Positions 5,799-7,993 of a stretch of DNA of 7,993 nucleotides are shown in pieces (the first letter of the stretch is position 1; every line of letters starts with the position of its first letter). The position numbers and the translations under genes are program-made. The stretch covers positions 1 through 7,993 of the forward strand of contig JAIXPR010000361.1 of the NCBI GenBank assembly GCA_027486155.1, written 5' to 3'. The notes below the pieces were generated by a model that was not told the origin of the DNA, did no database searches, and saw only the letters and a program-made list of their open reading frames with translations. Origin of the DNA: Pseudomonadota bacterium. Its GTDB lineage: Bacteria > Bdellovibrionota_C > UBA2361 > OMII01.

Positions 5799-7106
5799 TT
5801 AGTTGTTGAAGTTATCACCGTTGTTGTTGCAATCCGGTGGGCACTCGCAATTAGGACCTGTCTGCATACCGCAAGCTACACCGTTATTATAGCAAGGTTG
5901 CGGATTCTCACATGGAAGATCGTCGAACTTACAGCCACACGTTTCGTACGAGTAATAGCCTATCGTCGTTCCATTCGCGTGGATGCATTGTTCATCAGGG
6001 GTGGAGCCCATTCCAGTGCCGGCATTAATAGATCCGAAGCACTTGCACGCCCACTCTCCATTTTCAGGGTTGCAGTACGAGGTTCCACAACATCCCGGGC
6101 CCATACAATCTAAGCCTGGGTCGCCGGAAGCCTCGCATTTATTCTTGCCTCCTCCGCCACCTTGCCCGCAATCCGGGTCCTTACTCCCACAGCATGGGTC
6201 TGGATTCCCACAGCATGGGTCTGGGTTTCCGCAGCACGGGTCAGGGTTCCCCATGCATGGATCGGGGTTGCAGTTCGGATCTCCTGGGTTCCTACAACAC
6301 GGATCGGGGTTTCCGCAGCATGGGTCTGGGTTCCCACAGCATGGGTCTGGGTTTCCGCAGCATGGGCCTGGGTTCCCACAGCATGGGTCTGGCTTTCCGC
6401 AGCATGGGTCTGGGTTCCCACAGCATGGGTCTGGGTTTCCGCAGCATAGGTCTGTGCTGCCACAGCAGTCGTCTTTACCGCAACACGGGTCGCTTGAGCC
6501 ACAACACGGATCGCTGCTTCCGCAACAAGGACATATGCAGCAGCCTTCGAGCTCCTTGAAGCCCTCTTCCGCTTTGCACACTATGCCACCGGGGATTCTG
6601 ATCGAACCGTCAGGACAGAGCCCATCCTCGCAACATCCGTTGACAAGTTTCTTTGCGGGCCCAACGCAATCTCCTCGATTGGGATTTACCTGGTTGCCAT
6701 CAGGGCAGAGTGGACGGTCTACGCAACATCCGTCTTTGAGATCTTTCTGCTGGTCGGCACAATCGTTTCGATTCGGGTTGATCGGTGAACCATCCGGGCA
6801 CTTACATTCCTCCCCTCTAAAGTCCACGTATTCATCTGGACATGGGGCCCCTCCATTCTGAGCCTCTACGAGGATAGGCTTTTTGACTTGGACCGTCTGA
6901 CCGCACTCGACTACCGGCGTGGGGATTATCTGTCCGAGGATGCAGTCTATCTTCTCGGTGCTTGCCGCGAACGATTCGGGACTTGAGGCGCTCGGACCTT
7001 GAGCAACACCCACCGCGAGCGTGTAGGCTACCCCGAGCCCAAGAGCCAGTGTGGTCGCCACAAGGGTGAGGTAGGAGGGTTTGGTGTTATTCATAGTACC
7101 GCTCAC
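5799..7106 (-). CDS. Exported cysteine-rich repeat protein with CCGNPDP heptads
   Basis: The protein has 435 residues, about 66 of them Cys (near 15%); I recognise no family. The frame starts at GTG 7106; an in-frame ATG at 7094 (Met5) is equally possible, as neither has a clear ribosome binding site. Residues 5-36 look like a Sec signal peptide or anchor (Lys9, hydrophobic 12-35, possible cleavage near GVA-QG). Order: linker; three tandem modules CPDG-x4-NPNR-DC...GCC (103-128, 134-159, 164-190, the third diverged); about fifteen heptads of CCGNPDP type (194-313) with an irregular section near 271-290; GQGGGGGK spacer; Cys-rich tail (324-426) with CCGTSYC and WACKCFG; acidic Asn-rich end NNNGDNFNN. 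A disulfide-hardened surface or spore/coat-like structural protein, or a metal-binding protein, are both possible. It converges with tonB, 96 bases apart. Confidence 0.8.
   Translation of the reverse strand: MSGTMNNTKPSYLTLVATTLALGLGVAYTLAVGVAQGPSASSPESFAASTEKIDCILGQIIPTPVVECGQTVQVKKPILVEAQNGGAPCPDEYVDFRGEECKCPDGSPINPNRNDCADQQKDLKDGCCVDRPLCPDGNQVNPNRGDCVGPAKKLVNGCCEDGLCPDGSIRIPGGIVCKAEEGFKELEGCCICPCCGSSDPCCGSSDPCCGKDDCCGSTDLCCGNPDPCCGNPDPCCGKPDPCCGNPGPCCGNPDPCCGNPDPCCGNPDPCCRNPGDPNCNPDPCMGNPDPCCGNPDPCCGNPDPCCGSKDPDCGQGGGGGKNKCEASGDPGLDCMGPGCCGTSYCNPENGEWACKCFGSINAGTGMGSTPDEQCIHANGTTIGYYSYETCGCKFDDLPCENPQPCYNNGVACGMQTGPNCECPPDCNNNGDNFNN
6168..6527 (-). repeat. 21-bp minisatellite encoding CCGNPDP heptads
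   Basis: In-frame tandem 21-base units encode residues 194-313 of the Cys-rich protein. Outer units are diverged (CCGSSDP, CCGKDD, CCGSTDL, CCGSKDP), inner ones nearly identical. Around 6240-6300 the array is interrupted by an irregular section encoding CRNPGDPNCNPDPCMGNPDP. Similar units without unique spacers exclude a CRISPR array. Confidence 0.9.
6309..6455 (-). repeat. 42-bp higher-order repeat inside the heptad array
   Basis: Two 21-base variants alternate strictly on the plus strand: A has TTTCCGCAGCATGGG (starts 6309, 6351, 6393, 6435) and B has TTCCCACAGCATGGG (starts 6330, 6372, 6414). Both encode nearly the same peptide (TGC TGC GGA against TGC TGT GGG), so the alternation is a DNA-level trace of 42-base duplication, not protein selection. 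Confidence 0.85.
6537..6800 (-). repeat. Three tandem CPDG...GCC protein modules
   Basis: Residues 103-128, 134-159 and 164-190 of the Cys-rich protein align as 26-27-residue modules: CPDG, then NPNR and DC, a helical-looking charged stretch with Leu, then GCC. The third module has lost NPNR (IPGG instead). Four Cys recur per module, which would suit a small disulfide-linked or metal-binding fold. Confidence 0.75.
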
Positions 7107-7178
7107 ATAGGATATCTCGTTGGTAGCCGGCGATTCAAACGATTATTGTGTCGACCGCACATCCACATATGTTGACGC

Positions 7179-7199
7179 CTCAAGAGCGCACTCTATGAG
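7179..7199. promoter_or_regulatory. Imperfect palindrome, possible operator
   Basis: CTCA-AGAG (7179-7186) pairs with CTCT-A-TGAG (7191-7199) with one bulged A and a CGCA loop. It sits 73 bases upstream of the Cys-rich gene start in the divergent spacer, so it could bind a regulator or mark an mRNA hairpin. There is no family match; short palindromes of this kind can arise by chance. Confidence 0.25.
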
Positions 7200-7361
7200 T
7201 GTAAGATGACGTTTTGTTCTGGGGGCTTGCTCCCTCCGGTACGGGTTTCTAGGAGTATCGGGACATACCGACAGTATCGCGAAAAAAGTCGGAGCTGCGT
7301 GTCGGGGGGCTCTCTACCTAGACGAGATGAGGTCCCCTCTCATGGGCTGCGAGGCACGAAG

Positions 7362-7493
7362 ATGAATGGTGAGTCCCCCGTTGCAGAGACTCCCCCTGCG
7401 CCGGTAACGAGTACGAAGCGGTATGAACGTGTCGCTTCCGGAAACACTTTGTCTGGTAACGAGCGTGCGCCTTGCTCCCCAGTCTTGATTTGA
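7362..7493 (+). CDS. Possible small protein, 43 residues
   Basis: ATG at 7362 is preceded by GAGG (7351-7354) with an ideal 7-base gap. The product starts MNGESPVAETPPAPVTSTK: hydrophilic, Pro/Thr/Ser-rich, no membrane segment, two Cys-free thirds and a single Cys near the end. It stops at TGA 7491-7493, 26 bases before the next gene, so it could be a leader peptide or simply chance. The frame is open further upstream to an ATG at 7206, which has no ribosome binding site. I recognise no family. Confidence 0.3.
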   Translation: MNGESPVAETPPAPVTSTKRYERVASGNTLSGNERAPCSPVLI

Positions 7494-7519
7494 GGAGAGG
7501 GTTCACTAGAGTACCGCGC

Positions 7520-7993
7520 ATGGAACCGATCTCATCCTCGCAATCACGACTACCGGGCGCTACGATCCTTACTGTACCTGATGAGTCGGTCATGGTGTCG
7601 CTACGAGAGCGTCTCCAACTAAAACAGGTACAAGCGACGCCAACGATTACCGCGAGGAGCGTGCTTAATAACCTCACGTACGAATCTATCCACGGTTCCC
7701 TCATACGCGAATATATCGAGCAGTGGCTTCATGAAGGATGTGTCCCAATCGCTTTTAAGAGGCGTCACGCGGAGTTCCGCATAGAGCCGAGCGCTCGGGC
7801 CTCTACAGAGAGAGAATTAATCGCTGCTGGATATATCGTATCTGCGGCAGAGTCCGGGCCCGACATGAATAAGGTCGAACCATCGAGCAAGGCGATCGCA
7901 TGGATGTGGCAGAACGGCCGCTCGCGGAACGGACTTAGCGCACTCGCGAAGCGAGCGGAGCCATCCGTCGATGGGTCGCTCGTCTATCAAGAG
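7520..7993 (+). CDS. Unrecognised protein, 3' partial
   Basis: ATG at 7520 opens a frame that stays open for 158 codons to the window edge. The predicted N-terminus is MEPISSSQSRLPGATILTV; the protein is soluble-looking, with no signal peptide or membrane helix, moderately basic, with possible helices at LIREYIEQWLHEG (about residues 60-72) and KAIAWMWQNGRSRNG (about 125-139). A purine-rich GAGGAGAGGG (7492-7501) lies 18 bases upstream, too far to be ideal; in-frame TTG codons at 7472 and 7490 are alternative starts, and the frame is closed at TAA 7457-7459. An overlapping minus-strand frame (7704-7318) is the competing interpretation, but it is closed within the window and has no ribosome binding site. 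I recognise no domain in the visible part. Confidence 0.6.
   Translation, partial: MEPISSSQSRLPGATILTVPDESVMVSLRERLQLKQVQATPTITARSVLNNLTYESIHGSLIREYIEQWLHEGCVPIAFKRRHAEFRIEPSARASTERELIAAGYIVSAAESGPDMNKVEPSSKAIAWMWQNGRSRNGLSALAKRAEPSVDGSLVYQE

Larger units (their letters stand above)
7107..7519. other. Divergent intergenic region
   Basis: This stretch separates the minus-strand Cys-rich gene from the plus-strand gene at 7520 and must hold promoters for one or both. On the minus strand an AATAAT box at about 7142-7147 could be a -10 element, but no good -35 lies 16-18 bases upstream. It contains an imperfect palindrome (7179-7199) and a possible 43-codon ORF (7362-7493). Nothing else is recognised. 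Confidence 0.5.

Noticed and set aside
6110..6502. Second minus-strand frame with THAVGTQ/ETQTHA repeats
   Set aside because: It is a shifted reading of the same minisatellite, confined to the array.
6168..6527. CRISPR-like array
   Set aside because: Units are 21 bases, contiguous and without unique spacers; they encode a regular peptide in frame.
5983..6861. Plus-strand 292-codon frame rich in QHGSGFP repeats opposite the Cys-rich gene
   Set aside because: The 21-base repeat period is a multiple of three, so several frames stay open by construction. This frame has no signal peptide or ribosome binding site, whereas the minus-strand frame has a signal sequence, ordered modules and unique flanking domains.
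7318..7704. Minus-strand 128-codon frame with a hydrophobic N-terminus
   Set aside because: It overlaps the longer plus-strand frame (7520 to the edge), lacks a ribosome binding site, and its hydrophobic stretch is followed by unstructured-looking sequence. Not fully excluded.

Overview
The window comes from a bacterial chromosome, most likely a Gram-negative (two-membrane) organism because it encodes a TonB-type energy transducer. GC content is moderate to high. The species cannot be named from the sequence: the pheS-pheT proteins are bacterial in type but divergent. They lack the PheT tRNA-binding domain and carry an unusual PheS motif 3, which suggests a poorly sampled lineage rather than a model proteobacterium.

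Layout. (1) Positions 1-3004 hold a housekeeping operon: the 3' part of pheS, then pheT overlapping it by 4 bases (ATGA). Together they encode the two subunits of phenylalanyl-tRNA synthetase. (2) Positions 3005-3363 are non-coding, with two tandem stem-loops ending in seven T (probable pheST terminator) and a separate G+C-rich repeat hairpin. (3) Positions 3364-4542 carry a polytopic membrane protein resembling GT87/DUF2029 glycosyltransferases. Its reading frame starts 150 bases upstream of the long open frame and is cut by one in-frame TAG directly after the first predicted membrane helix and the likely catalytic-loop Asp. (4) Positions 4521-4765 form a palindromic repeat element that supplies the last codons and stop of that gene. 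(5) Positions 4935-5702 encode a TonB-family protein with a TTG start and a strong ribosome binding site. (6) Converging on it from the minus strand (7106-5799) is an extremely cysteine-rich, probably exported protein with a signal-like N-terminus, three C-PDG...GCC modules, about fifteen CCGNPDP-type heptads built from 21/42-base DNA repeats, and a Cys-rich tail. (7) Positions 7107-7519 are a divergent intergenic region with a possible small ORF. (8) A plus-strand gene of unrecognised function begins near 7520 and runs off the end of the window.

The essential pheST operon is followed by accessory cargo. The glycosyltransferase-like gene, the palindromic element, the orphan tonB and the Cys-rich repeat protein all look envelope-related, but they do not form an obvious operon. 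The parts most worth following up are the Cys-rich repeat protein, the amber-interrupted membrane protein and the reduced PheT.
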